A stretch of DNA of 64,000 nucleotides from an uncultured Paracoccaceae bacterium (lineage in GTDB: Bacteria; Pseudomonadota; Alphaproteobacteria; Rhodobacterales; Rhodobacteraceae), in the NCBI GenBank assembly GCA_937872465.1, contig CALMSR010000058.1, positions 1-64,000 of the forward strand. Reading direction: 5' to 3'. Positions within the stretch are counted from its first letter, which is position 1. The number at the start of each line of letters is the position of its first letter. A program made the translations under genes and the position numbers. Of the stretch, positions 24,686 through 33,182 are shown in pieces. The notes beneath the pieces are model-generated. The model was not told the DNA's origin and did not search any database. It saw nothing but the letters and a program-made list of their open reading frames with translations.

Positions 24686-25960
24686 ATGATCGACCCGAAC
24701 ATCATCGCGGGCTCGAATGCCGAGGCCGAGGCGCGGCTGCGCGAGGATTACGATGCGCTCGGCGCGCATCTGTCGCGGCGCGGCATCGACATCGCGGCGA
24801 TCGGGCGGAAGGTGGCCGGATACGGGGTGGCTATCCCGTCCTGGGGCACCGGCACCGGCGGCACCCGCTTCGCCCGCTTTCCCGGCCCCGGCGAGCCGCG
24901 CGACATCTTCGACAAGCTCGACGATTGCGGCGTGATCCACCAGCTGGCCCGGGCCACGCCGACGGTGTCGCTGCACATTCCCTGGGACAGCGCCGATGCC
25001 GCCGATCTTCTGGCCAAGGCCGAAGCGGTGGGGCTCGCCTTCGACGCGATGAACTCCAACACCTTCCAGGACAGCGACGGACAGGTGCATTCCTACAAGT
25101 TCGGCTCGCTGTCCCATACCGATGCGGCGGTCCGGCGCCAGGCGATCGAGCACAACCTCGCCTGCATCGAGCTGGGGCGGAAGATCGGCTCCAGGGCGCT
25201 GACCGTCTGGATCGGCGACGGCTCGAACTTCCCCGGCCAGGCGCATCTCACCCGGCAGTTCGAGCGGTATCTGGATTCGGCCAGGGAGATCTACGCCGCC
25301 CTTCCCGAGGACTGGCGCCTCTTCACCGAGCACAAGATGTACGAGCCCGCCTTCTATGCGACGGTCGTGCAGGACTGGGGCAGCAATTACATGGTCGCGC
25401 GCGAGCTCGGCGAGCGGGCCTTCTGCCTCGTCGATCTCGGGCATCACGCCCCGAACGTGAACATCGAGGCGATCGTCGCTCGGCTGATCCAGTTCGGCAA
25501 GCTCGGCGGCTTCCATTTCAACGATTCGAAATACGGCGACGACGACCTCGATACCGGCTCGATCGACCCCTACCGGCTGTTCCTGGTCTTCAACGAGTTG
25601 GTCGATGCCGAGGGCACGCCCGGCTTCGACCCCGCGCATATGCTCGACCAGTCGCACAACGTCACCGATCCGATCGAGAGCCTGATGACGAGCGCGATGG
25701 AGGTGCAGCGCGCCTATGCCCAGGCGCTGCTGGTCGATCGCGCTGCGCTCGAGGGATATCAGCAGGAGAACGACGCGCTGATGGCCACCACCACGCTGAA
25801 ACGGGCGTTCCGCACCGATGTCGAGCCGATCCTGGCGATGACGCGGCTGGAGAAGGGCGCGGCGATCGACCCGGTCGGGGCCTACCGGGCCTCGGGCTAC
25901 CGCGCGCGCGTCGCGGCCGAGCGGCCGGCGAGTCGGGGGGGCGGCGGCGGCATCGTCTGA
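24686..25960 (+). CDS. rhaI: L-rhamnose catabolism isomerase RhaI
   Basis: Converts L-rhamnose to L-rhamnulose in the cytoplasm. The 424-residue protein has the TIM-barrel features of the rhizobial RhaI/Pseudomonas L-rhamnose isomerase type: IPSWGTGTGGTRFARFP, FDAMNSNTFQD, TVWIGDGSNFPGQ, TEHKMYEPAFYATVVQDWG and HFNDSKYGDDDLDTGSIDPYRLF with metal-binding acidic residues. It lies 70 bases behind rhaD in one transcript. The C-terminus runs into a glycine repeat (GGGGG) encoded by a G/C-rich stretch, which could hide a length error. Confidence 0.92.
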   Translation: MIDPNIIAGSNAEAEARLREDYDALGAHLSRRGIDIAAIGRKVAGYGVAIPSWGTGTGGTRFARFPGPGEPRDIFDKLDDCGVIHQLARATPTVSLHIPWDSADAADLLAKAEAVGLAFDAMNSNTFQDSDGQVHSYKFGSLSHTDAAVRRQAIEHNLACIELGRKIGSRALTVWIGDGSNFPGQAHLTRQFERYLDSAREIYAALPEDWRLFTEHKMYEPAFYATVVQDWGSNYMVARELGERAFCLVDLGHHAPNVNIEAIVARLIQFGKLGGFHFNDSKYGDDDLDTGSIDPYRLFLVFNELVDAEGTPGFDPAHMLDQSHNVTDPIESLMTSAMEVQRAYAQALLVDRAALEGYQQENDALMATTTLKRAFRTDVEPILAMTRLEKGAAIDPVGAYRASGYRARVAAERPASRGGGGGIV

Positions 25961-26025
25961 GCCAGTTCCTGTCGCTGGAGGTCGACCGTGGTTCGATGCG
26001 GTCGCGGTGCGCCGGTCGGGGACAG

Positions 26026-26042
26026 TGTCCCGCAGCGGGACA
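26026..26042. promoter_or_regulatory. hyphenated palindrome TGTCCCGC-A-GCGGGACA
   Basis: A perfect 17-base palindrome lies in the 222-bp gap between the converging rhaI and GNAT genes. It could be a regulator site or a short bidirectional hairpin, but no T-run follows directly. A TTTATACTATTGTTT AT-rich patch starts a few bases to the right. Nothing else is visible in the gap. Confidence 0.35.
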
Positions 26043-26182
26043 GGGTTTATACTATTGTTTCCGCGGTGTTTTTTGGTATGTCACGTCGGGACGCGCCTTG
26101 GGCCGGCGCCGCCTCCTCGGCCTCCGAGAGAAGGCCGCGCGCCGGGCGAGCGCGCATGTCAAATCCTGCGATCAGACCCGCC

Positions 26183-26914
26183 TCATCGCCGGAAAAGCAG
26201 GAAGCAGCAGTTCTCCGCGTCGAAGAATTCGATCCGGTAGCCCTCCGCAAATGCCTCGCGAAGCTCCTTGCGGACCCGGAGCCGCTCGGAGGTGGCTTGC
26301 GGCAGGTCCTTCGCCAGCAGCGCGTCCAGATCGGGCGGGATGCGCACCGCCTTGCCGCTACCCGCGGGCGCCTCCGGCCGGGCCTTCGGATTCGCCGCGA
26401 GGCGCACGACCCGGGGCGCGTCGAGGTGCCAGTCGGCAACGATCCGGTCGGAGGCGATGCCGGCATTGATGCCGCCCATCTCGCCGTAATAATCCTCGTG
26501 ATAGGTGCCGACGCTGGCGCCCAGCCGGGTGATGTTGATCGTCGCGTTGATCCGCCGCAGCGGATCGAAGGTCCAGCGCACCAGGGAGATGCCGCGCTGC
26601 AGGCACCAGTCCCGCTGATACCATTTCAGCGCCATGCCCAGCCCCAGCCCGCGCGTGTCGGGATGCACGGCCAGCCGGTGCGAATGCTGCACATGGGCCT
26701 GGCTGGTCGGGAAGCCGAAGACGAAGCCGCGCAGCGCCCCGTCCACATAGGCGCCCGCCACCAGCCCGCCCTCGCGCTGGATGGCGATCAGCAGATCGGC
26801 GTTGTCGGCCGTATCGCCCTCGGTCCAGACCGTCGTCTGGAGCACCTCGGCTTCCTTGAACTCGGCGACGGTCCGCAGGTCGCGGAGCACGACATCGGCG
26901 GATGCATTGCTCAT
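26183..26914 (-). CDS. GNAT-superfamily N-acyltransferase (COG3375-like), partner of an N-acylamino-acid racemase
   Basis: The 243-residue protein has the acetyl-CoA-binding loop of GNATs in HSHRLAVHPDTRGLGLGMALK (residues ~79-99), then FDPLRRINATINITRLGASVGTYHEDYYGEM, typical of the long COG3375 group that accompanies OSBS/NSAR enzymes. Its ATG overlaps the stop of the enolase-superfamily gene upstream (26911-26914). In Geobacillus a GNAT succinyltransferase and NSAR together turn D-amino acids into L-amino acids; a similar role is inferred. It is the last gene of its transcript. Confidence 0.72.
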   Translation of the reverse strand: MSNASADVVLRDLRTVAEFKEAEVLQTTVWTEGDTADNADLLIAIQREGGLVAGAYVDGALRGFVFGFPTSQAHVQHSHRLAVHPDTRGLGLGMALKWYQRDWCLQRGISLVRWTFDPLRRINATINITRLGASVGTYHEDYYGEMGGINAGIASDRIVADWHLDAPRVVRLAANPKARPEAPAGSGKAVRIPPDLDALLAKDLPQATSERLRVRKELREAFAEGYRIEFFDAENCCFLLFRR

Positions 26915-28065
26915 GCCCGGATCTCCTCGCGCAAATCGCTGACCGTCGCCAGATAGGCGCGGTCCAGGGTCACGCCGATCCCGGCGCCATTGCCCGGCAC
27001 CGGCATCCGGCCCTGGCTGGCCTCGAGCGGCTCGTTGATGATGTCGCGGGCGAAATAGCGGCTGGCGCTGGAGGTGTCGCCCGGCTTGGTGAAATTGGCC
27101 ATGGTGGCCATGTGGATGTTGTGCGCCCGGCCGATGCCGCTCTCCAGCATGCCGCCGCACCAGACCGGCGCCCCGAAGGCCGCGCAGGTGTCGTGGATGG
27201 CGCGCGCCGAGGCGAGGCCGCCCACCCGGCCGACCTTGATGTTGATCACCCGCGCGGCCCCCATCGCCAGCGCCTTGCGCGCATCGACGGCGTTGCGGAT
27301 GCTTTCGTCGAGGCAGATCGCGGTCTTCAGCGCCGCCTGCAGGGTGGCATGGTCGTGGATGTCGTCATAGGCGAGCGGCTGTTCGATATAATCCAGCCCG
27401 AAGGCGTCGAGCCCCTGCAGGAGCTGCATGTCCTGCAGGCCGTAGTCGGTATTGGCATCGACGGTCAGCTTGATCTCGGGGAAGCGGTCGCGCACCGCCG
27501 CAACGATCTTCAGGTCGTGGCCCTTGCGGATCTTCAGCTTGGTGCGCTTGTAGCCGCCGGCGACCGCCTCGGCGACCCGCTCCAGCGTGGTTTCGGCCGG
27601 GGCGATGCCGAGGCTGACACCGACATCGACATGGTCGCCGACCCCGCCGAGCGCGCATTGCAGCGGCAGGCCCAGGCTCTTCGCCCAGAGGTCCCAGAAC
27701 GCCATCTCGACCATGGCCCTGGTCATGCGGTTGCCGCGCCAGGGGCCGAGGATGGGCTCCAGCTCGTAGGGCGACCGGAAGCGCTTGCCGACGACCTGCG
27801 GCAGGAGCGCGGTGCAGAGGAAATCGAGCCCCCCGGCGACGGTCTCCTCCAGGTAGTCGGGCTGGGGATCCATGACCCCCTCGGCAATGCCCTCCAGTCC
27901 CTCGCCCTTCAGGATCAAGAGCGGAAAGAGCTTGTCGGTCATGGTGCCCGTCGAGATCACGAAGGGCACCAGCAGCGGCAGCCGCACCAGCCGGACCTCG
28001 GCGCTCTCGATGCGGATGCCCTGCGACAGCGGCGCGGGCCCGGCCTCCGAACTCATCTCCGTCAT
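26911..28065 (-). CDS. enolase-superfamily o-succinylbenzoate synthase / N-succinylamino acid racemase-like protein
   Basis: The 384-residue barrel enzyme has the muconate-lactonizing subgroup active site: KxK as KLKIRKG (~residue 177), DAN (VDANTDYG), IEQP (YIEQPLAYDD), CLDES and the opposite lysine in INIKVGRVGG. The 20s-loop region LPLLVPFVISTGTMTDK fits OSBS/NSAR proteins. No menaquinone genes are near and the GNAT partner overlaps by 4 bases, so racemisation of N-acylated amino acids is more likely than OSBS activity. Start at 28065 follows GAGGGG. A TGAAC-N5-GTTCA repeat lies upstream. Confidence 0.75.
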   Translation of the reverse strand: MTEMSSEAGPAPLSQGIRIESAEVRLVRLPLLVPFVISTGTMTDKLFPLLILKGEGLEGIAEGVMDPQPDYLEETVAGGLDFLCTALLPQVVGKRFRSPYELEPILGPWRGNRMTRAMVEMAFWDLWAKSLGLPLQCALGGVGDHVDVGVSLGIAPAETTLERVAEAVAGGYKRTKLKIRKGHDLKIVAAVRDRFPEIKLTVDANTDYGLQDMQLLQGLDAFGLDYIEQPLAYDDIHDHATLQAALKTAICLDESIRNAVDARKALAMGAARVINIKVGRVGGLASARAIHDTCAAFGAPVWCGGMLESGIGRAHNIHMATMANFTKPGDTSSASRYFARDIINEPLEASQGRMPVPGNGAGIGVTLDRAYLATVSDLREEIRA

Positions 28066-28196
28066 TCCCCTCGTCCGATCATGGCAGGCTGCATCCCATG
28101 CGGCGGGAAACCCCGAACCCGGGGTATCGGAAGGGGCGGCCCACCGCCCGATCCCGGCGCATCGTCAGCCTTGGCTTCGTGGCGCGATATCTTGGC

Positions 28197-28211
28197 TGAA
28201 CCATTTGTTCA
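28197..28211. promoter_or_regulatory. inverted repeat TGAAC-CATTT-GTTCA upstream of racemase-like gene
   Basis: Perfect 5-bp arms about 132-146 bases before the leftward racemase-like gene, in a short less GC-rich patch. It is a possible operator; no regulator gene adjoins it. Confidence 0.3.
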
Positions 28212-28294
28212 ACAGGTTCGACGGCGCGGCGGCGGGCGTCAGCCCCGGCCACGCGCCGCCGCGACCCGATCCGCCGGATATCGGCAGCGGTCAT

Positions 28295-29164
28295 CTAGGC
28301 GAGCAGGCCCGGGCAGCCGGAAAGGCGAAGCGCCCCCGACAGCGCGCCGCCCTCGGGCGGCATCAGGCGCGCGCGCACCCCCTCGTCGAGATAGGGGGTG
28401 ATCGGTTCCGCGACACCGCCCACCAGCGCCAGCTTCAGCCCGCTCGATCCGATCAGCTTCGCGACCAGGGCCGAGATGTCCTTGGCGGCCTGCCGCACGA
28501 TGGTCAGGGCGAGCGCGTCGCCCCGTTCCGCATGCGCGAAGACCAGCGGCACCACCGAGCCGAAGTCGCGCGGCTTGGCCGCCGTGGCCCAGCCGACGAT
28601 GGCCTCGGGACTGTCGTCGAACCGGGCCATGATCTCCCGGGCGAGATCGGTATAGGGCGCCAGCCCCTCGAAAGCCCAGAGCGCCCGCCGGCAGGCGCGG
28701 TGACCGATCCATGCCCCGCTTCCCCGATCCCCGATCTCGAAGCCCCAGCCGCTGATCGTGCGCTCCGCGCCGCCCTCCAGCGCGCAGCCGCAGCAGCCGG
28801 TGCCGACGATCAGGATCGCGCCGTCGCGTCCCGAATGCGCGCCGAGGCAGGCGGTATGGGCGTCGCTTTCCGCCACCATCGTCGCGAAGGGATGGGCATA
28901 GGCGGCGACCTTGGCGCGCTCGCTCTTCAGGGCGAGACCGGCGAGCCCCAGCCCCGCATGCAACTCGTCCAGCCCCGCGCCCGGCAGCCCCGCCGCCGCG
29001 AGCGCGTCTCTTGCCGCCGACGAGATCTCGGCGAAGACCGCGTCGAGCCCCAGCCGCGTGTTCGCCGAGCCCGCGATGCCCTCGCCGAGCGTGACGCCGT
29101 TCCCGTCGGCGATGCGGGCGCGGCACTTGGTCCCGCCGCCGTCGATCCCGAGATAGAGTTCCAT
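28295..29164 (-). CDS. BadF/BadG-type ATPase, probable N-acetylglucosamine (amino sugar) kinase
   Basis: The 289-residue ASKHA kinase opens with the phosphate loop MELYLGIDGGGTKCRARI and has ADENOSINE-side ILIVGTGCCGCAL, GWGFEIGDRGSGAWIG and a C-terminal LALVGGVAEPI. This pattern is that of the BadF/BadG/BcrA/BcrD domain kinases, which include mammalian NAGK-like and bacterial GlcNAc/MurNAc/glucosamine kinases. nagB, a PIG-L deacetylase and sialic-acid genes close by favour an amino sugar substrate. Start at ATG 29164 was chosen over 29218, which would add 18 residues before the conserved loop. Confidence 0.78.
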   Translation of the reverse strand: MELYLGIDGGGTKCRARIADGNGVTLGEGIAGSANTRLGLDAVFAEISSAARDALAAAGLPGAGLDELHAGLGLAGLALKSERAKVAAYAHPFATMVAESDAHTACLGAHSGRDGAILIVGTGCCGCALEGGAERTISGWGFEIGDRGSGAWIGHRACRRALWAFEGLAPYTDLAREIMARFDDSPEAIVGWATAAKPRDFGSVVPLVFAHAERGDALALTIVRQAAKDISALVAKLIGSSGLKLALVGGVAEPITPYLDEGVRARLMPPEGGALSGALRLSGCPGLLA

Positions 29165-29354
29165 CGCGCCCCCGCATCCGCAGCCGTTTCCCCGAACGCC
29201 ATCAAGCGGAACATTCAACGGTGAGGCAAGCCCGTTTGTCCTTGAACAGAGCCCTGCCGTCCCGCATCACTGATCGCCAGACGCGCGTCCACGCATGCCG
29301 CGGATTCGCGTCACGGCAACGAGTCCGTGAAGGGACCGCTAGGGGGACAGTTCC

Positions 29355-31181
29355 ATGCGTCTGGCATTCATCGATTGGCTTATCATCGCGGCCTTCTTCG
29401 CCGTCTCTCTGGCGATCGGCCTGGCCGTCTACCGTCGCGCCAGTTCGAGCATGTCGGAATTCTTCCTCTCCGGCCGGCACATGCCCTGGTGGCTGCTCGG
29501 CGTCTCGATGGTGGCGACCACCTTCGCCGCGGATACGCCGGCGCTCGTCGCCGACATCGTGCGCAACAACGGCGTGGCGGGGAACTGGGTCTGGTGGGCC
29601 TTCCTCTTGACCGGCATGCTGACGGTCTTCGTCTATGCCAAGCTCTGGCGGCGTGCGCGGCTGACCACCGACCTCGAATTCTACGAGCTGCGCTACAGCG
29701 GCAAGCCGGCCGCCTTCCTGCGCGGCTTCCGGGCGCTCTATCTCGGGGTCTTCTTCAATGTCATGATCATGGCGACGGTGTCGCTCGCCGCGATCAAGAT
29801 CGGCGGCGTGCTGCTCGACCTCTCGCCGGCCCAGACGCTGATCATCGCCGGGGTGGTCACGGTGCTCTACAGCTCGCTCGGCGGCTTCACCGGGGTGCTG
29901 CTGACCGATTTCTTCCAGTTCGGCATGGCCATGCTCGGCTCGGTCTGGGCGGCGGTCTATATCGTCGGCATGCCCGAGGTCGGCGGCATGGAGGTTCTCA
30001 TGAACCACGAGGTCGTCTCGACCAAGCTCGCGATGCTGCCCGACTTCGGCAACTGGGACCTGCTCGTGCCGCTCTTCATCCTGCCGCTCGCGGTGCAGTG
30101 GTGGAGCGTCTGGTATCCCGGATCCGAGCCCGGGGGCGGCGGCTACATCGCCCAGCGCATGCTCGCGGCCAAGTCCGAGCGCGAGGCGATGGCGGCGACG
30201 CTCTTCTTCAACGTCGCGCATTACGCGGTGCGGCCCTGGCCCTGGATCATCATCGCGCTCGCCTCGATCATCGTGTTTCCCGACATCGCCTCGCTGCAGG
30301 AGGCCTTTCCCGCGATCGACGCCGGCATCGTGCGCGACGACCTCGCCTATTTCGCCATGCTGAGCTACCTGCCGGCCGGCCTGCTCGGGCTCGTGGTGGC
30401 CTCGCTGATCGCGGCCTTCATGTCGACGATCTCCACCCATCTGAACTGGGGATCGTCCTACGTGGTCAACGACTTCTACCTCCGCTTCGTCAAGCCCGAC
30501 GCCTCGGAGGCGGATCTGGTGCGCATGGGGCGCATCTCGACGGTGACGCTGATGGTGCTCTCGGGCTTCCTCGCGCTCGCGCTCTCGAACGCGCTGCAGG
30601 CCTTCAACATCCTGCTCTCGATCGGCGCCGGCACCGGGCTCATCTTCATCCTGCGGTGGTTCTGGTGGCGCATCAACGCCTTCACCGAGATCGCCGGCAT
30701 GGTGATTTCCTTCCTGGTGGCGATCTACCTGCAGCTCGTCCACCCGGCCCTCGGCTACGAGCCGCTCTCGACCGCCAGCAGCCTCTTGCTCGGCATCACC
30801 ATCACCACGATCGGCTGGGTGGCGATCACCTACCTGACGCCGCCGACCGACGAGGCGACGCTCCGCCACTTCTACCGGGTCGTCCGCCCGGCCGGGAAGG
30901 GCTGGGACCCGGTCGTCGCGCGGGCGCGGGCCGAGGGCGATCCGATCGAGCACGCCGATGCGGGAGAACTCCCGCTCGAGATCCTCTGCATGCTCGTGGG
31001 CACCTTCACGGTCTATTTCACGCTCTTCGCCGTCGGCTACTGGGTCTACGGGCGTGTCGTGGGGGCGATGGTGCTCACCGTCCTGGCGGTCGCGGCGGCG
31101 TACTACCTGTTCCGGCTCTGGGGCCGCCTCAAGACCAGCGTCGCCGACGAGGCGCATGAGGTGATGCCGGATACCGCCTGA
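29355..31181 (+). CDS. sodium:solute symporter (SSS family)
   Basis: The 608-residue inner-membrane protein has about 13 helices. SSS marks are the N-terminal FLSGRHMPWWLLGVSMVATTFAADTP, YSSLGGFTGVLLTDFFQFGMAM, and LLGLVVASLIAAFMSTISTHLNWGSSYVVNDFY, the last corresponding to the conserved Na+-site helix. It lies on the plus strand between the amino-sugar kinase and nagB (both leftward), so a GlcNAc, glucosamine or related substrate is likely but not shown. Start ATG 29355 follows AGGGGGACAGTTCC. A strong hairpin separates its end from converging nagB. Confidence 0.85.
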   Translation: MRLAFIDWLIIAAFFAVSLAIGLAVYRRASSSMSEFFLSGRHMPWWLLGVSMVATTFAADTPALVADIVRNNGVAGNWVWWAFLLTGMLTVFVYAKLWRRARLTTDLEFYELRYSGKPAAFLRGFRALYLGVFFNVMIMATVSLAAIKIGGVLLDLSPAQTLIIAGVVTVLYSSLGGFTGVLLTDFFQFGMAMLGSVWAAVYIVGMPEVGGMEVLMNHEVVSTKLAMLPDFGNWDLLVPLFILPLAVQWWSVWYPGSEPGGGGYIAQRMLAAKSEREAMAATLFFNVAHYAVRPWPWIIIALASIIVFPDIASLQEAFPAIDAGIVRDDLAYFAMLSYLPAGLLGLVVASLIAAFMSTISTHLNWGSSYVVNDFYLRFVKPDASEADLVRMGRISTVTLMVLSGFLALALSNALQAFNILLSIGAGTGLIFILRWFWWRINAFTEIAGMVISFLVAIYLQLVHPALGYEPLSTASSLLLGITITTIGWVAITYLTPPTDEATLRHFYRVVRPAGKGWDPVVARARAEGDPIEHADAGELPLEILCMLVGTFTVYFTLFAVGYWVYGRVVGAMVLTVLAVAAAYYLFRLWGRLKTSVADEAHEVMPDTA

Positions 31182-31190
31182 CCTCGAGAA

Positions 31191-31224
31191 TCCCTGCCGC
31201 GCGGGAAAGGCCGTGCGGCAGGGA
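31191..31224. terminator. hairpin between SSS symporter and nagB
   Basis: A perfect 10-bp stem (TCCCTGCCGC with GCGGCAGGGA) around a 14-base loop lies between two converging genes, 10 bases after the symporter stop. No long T-run follows, so it may act as a bidirectional, Rho-assisted or transcript-protecting end. Confidence 0.5.
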
Positions 31225-31235
31225 AGGCTTTCCGC

Positions 31236-32015
31236 TCAGTCGCGGAACTCCGCCCATTCGGGCTCGTTGGCGAAGACGAAGTCGTAATACGCGCGGCCCT
31301 GAAGCTCCGCCGCGGCGGCTTCGTCGACAATGACCTTGCAGTTGGGGTGCAGCTGGATCGCGGAGGCGCTCACCATCGAGGTGATCGGCCCCTCGACCGC
31401 CCGGGCGATGATATTGGCCTTGGCCGGGCCCGTCGCGAGCAGGATCAGCTCGCGCGCATCGAGGATGGTCCCCACCCCCATGGTCAGCGCCCGCTTCGGC
31501 ACCCGCTCCGGATCGCCGCCGAACATGCCCGCGTTCTGCAGCCGCGTCGTCGGGGTGAGCGCCTTGTCGCGGGTGCGCGACATCAGCGAGGACAGTGGCT
31601 CGTTGAAGCCGATATGGCCCGCCTCGCCGATGCCGAGCAGCTGCACGTCGATGCCGCCGACGGCCCTGATCCGGTCCTCATAGGCGCGGGCCGCGGCCTT
31701 GAGATCCGAGGCCGCGCCGTCCGGCACGAAGGTATTGGCGACGTCGATGTCGACCTTCGAGAACAGGTGCTCCTGCATGTAGGTGCGGTAGGAATTCGGA
31801 TCGTCGGTCGGAATGCCGATGTATTCGTCGAGATTGAAGCTGCTGCATTTCGCGAAGGAGACCCCGGTCGCGGCCAGCCGCTCGTAGACCTTCTCCATGG
31901 TCCGTCCTGTCGCCAGCCCCAGGACCGAATCCGGCTTGGCGCGGATCCGCATCTCCAGGAGACGGGCGACCAGCTCGACCGCCTGATCGGCGTCGCGACG
32001 GGTGATGACTTCCAT
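31236..32015 (-). CDS. nagB: glucosamine-6-phosphate deaminase NagB
   Basis: Converts glucosamine-6-phosphate to fructose-6-phosphate and ammonia, the last step of sialic-acid and GlcNAc catabolism. The 259-residue protein shows the family motifs SVLGLATGRTMEKVYERL (residues ~34-51), FNLDEYIGIPTDDPNSY and GIGEAGHIGFNEP with the catalytic Asp/His cluster. Start at 32015 follows AAGGAGACC. It is 15 bases downstream of the PIG-L deacetylase gene and surely co-transcribed with it. Confidence 0.93.
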   Translation of the reverse strand: MEVITRRDADQAVELVARLLEMRIRAKPDSVLGLATGRTMEKVYERLAATGVSFAKCSSFNLDEYIGIPTDDPNSYRTYMQEHLFSKVDIDVANTFVPDGAASDLKAAARAYEDRIRAVGGIDVQLLGIGEAGHIGFNEPLSSLMSRTRDKALTPTTRLQNAGMFGGDPERVPKRALTMGVGTILDARELILLATGPAKANIIARAVEGPITSMVSASAIQLHPNCKVIVDEAAAAELQGRAYYDFVFANEPEWAEFRD

Positions 32016-32030
32016 TTTCGTGGGTCTCCT

Positions 32031-32900
32031 TCAGAGGGAAAACAGCGCGGCCAGATCCTGGGTCGCGGCCATCGCCCGGCCCTCCTCCAGCACGCTGCGG
32101 AACCCGCCGTCGCGCCAGAGGCGCAGGCGGTAGAGCGTGGCGAAGGCGAGATCGGGCGCCGGCCTGCCCTGCCCGAGCACCAGCTCGCCGCCGCGCCGGA
32201 CATTGTCCATCATCCAGCCCGGCAGGCGCAGGTGATAGGGGTTCCGCCGCACCTCGCCCGCGTGGCAGGAGAGCGCCGCGAGCAGGTCGGCGAGATCCTC
32301 CGTGCTCGATTCGATCATCAGGTTCGGGTCGTCCATGGCGCCCCAGAACTCGGTCTCGACGACAAGGCAGGCGAAATCCCGCGGCTGGCGGCCGAGCGCG
32401 TCGACCAGCAGCAGGTGGGTGCCGAGATGCGTCCGGTTCCAGTCGTCGTCATGCGGAAAGAACACGACCTTGGGCTTCCGCTCCGCGATGATCCCAGCAA
32501 TGACATCGACCGCCGCCTGCCAATGGGCGGGATTCTCGCTGCGGGTCTCGGGCTTGATCTCGGTGAGGCCGCCCTCTCCGGTCGCGAGGAGGCCGAATCC
32601 GAGCCAGGCGCAGCCCTCGCTCAGTTCCTGCCAGCGCTCGGCGCGCCGGTCCTCGCGGCTGCCCTGGGTGACGGCCACGTTGACCACATCGAAGCCGAGC
32701 TCGCGCTTGAGCCGCAGCGGCAGCGCGCCGATGACGCATTCGTCGTCCGGATGCGGCGCGAAGATCAGCGCCGTCGGGCTGCCGGCCGCCGGCGCCGCGG
32801 CCTCGGGCGGCGCGAAACCGCCCAGCGGCAGCTCCTTCGCCGCCGCGAGCGTATCGGCCAAAGCCGTTACGAACCCCCTGTACGGATTGGCCTTTGTCAT
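32031..32900 (-). CDS. PIG-L family (LmbE-like) N-acetylglucosaminyl deacetylase
   Basis: The 289-residue zinc-dependent de-N-acetylase has the PIG-L signature FAPHPDDECVIGALPLRLK (Zn ligands in HPDDE, ~residue 50) and the second ligand set FFPHDDDWNRTHLGTH. Relatives deacetylate GlcNAc-containing molecules; archaeal Dac deacetylates GlcNAc and diacetylchitobiose. No NagA-type amidohydrolase is in the window, and this gene sits directly in front of nagB, so I infer it supplies glucosamine(-6-P) in NagA's place. Ribosome site GGGGGAGGG precedes ATG 32900. Confidence 0.85.
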   Translation of the reverse strand: MTKANPYRGFVTALADTLAAAKELPLGGFAPPEAAAPAAGSPTALIFAPHPDDECVIGALPLRLKRELGFDVVNVAVTQGSREDRRAERWQELSEGCAWLGFGLLATGEGGLTEIKPETRSENPAHWQAAVDVIAGIIAERKPKVVFFPHDDDWNRTHLGTHLLLVDALGRQPRDFACLVVETEFWGAMDDPNLMIESSTEDLADLLAALSCHAGEVRRNPYHLRLPGWMMDNVRRGGELVLGQGRPAPDLAFATLYRLRLWRDGGFRSVLEEGRAMAATQDLAALFSL

Positions 32901-33182
32901 TTCCCTCCCCCGATAGCCTGACTGCTTCCGCCGCAGTATGGTCAGGCCGGCCCGACTTCTTCAAGCGCTTGGTGGGGATCGGGGACTGATCCCGACGGCA
33001 CTGTCCGGAGAGCTTGGCCCGATCGCCTGCGGTGATCGAAGCGCCCCGCTCGCCCCTGGCGCGCTGGCCGACCCGCGCGCGGCCGGGCAGGCCGCCGCGG
33101 CTCGGTTCTCCCGAGCCCCTGCGCCGCTCCCGGAATCCGTTTGGAAGACAGATCAGTGGCTGACCGCGCCGGATGGACGGCT

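Noticed and set aside
29202..31157. 651-residue open frame opposite the SSS symporter
   Set aside because: Composed almost wholly of Arg, Asp, Glu, His and Gly, with no motif; it is the reverse image of the symporter's third-position GC.
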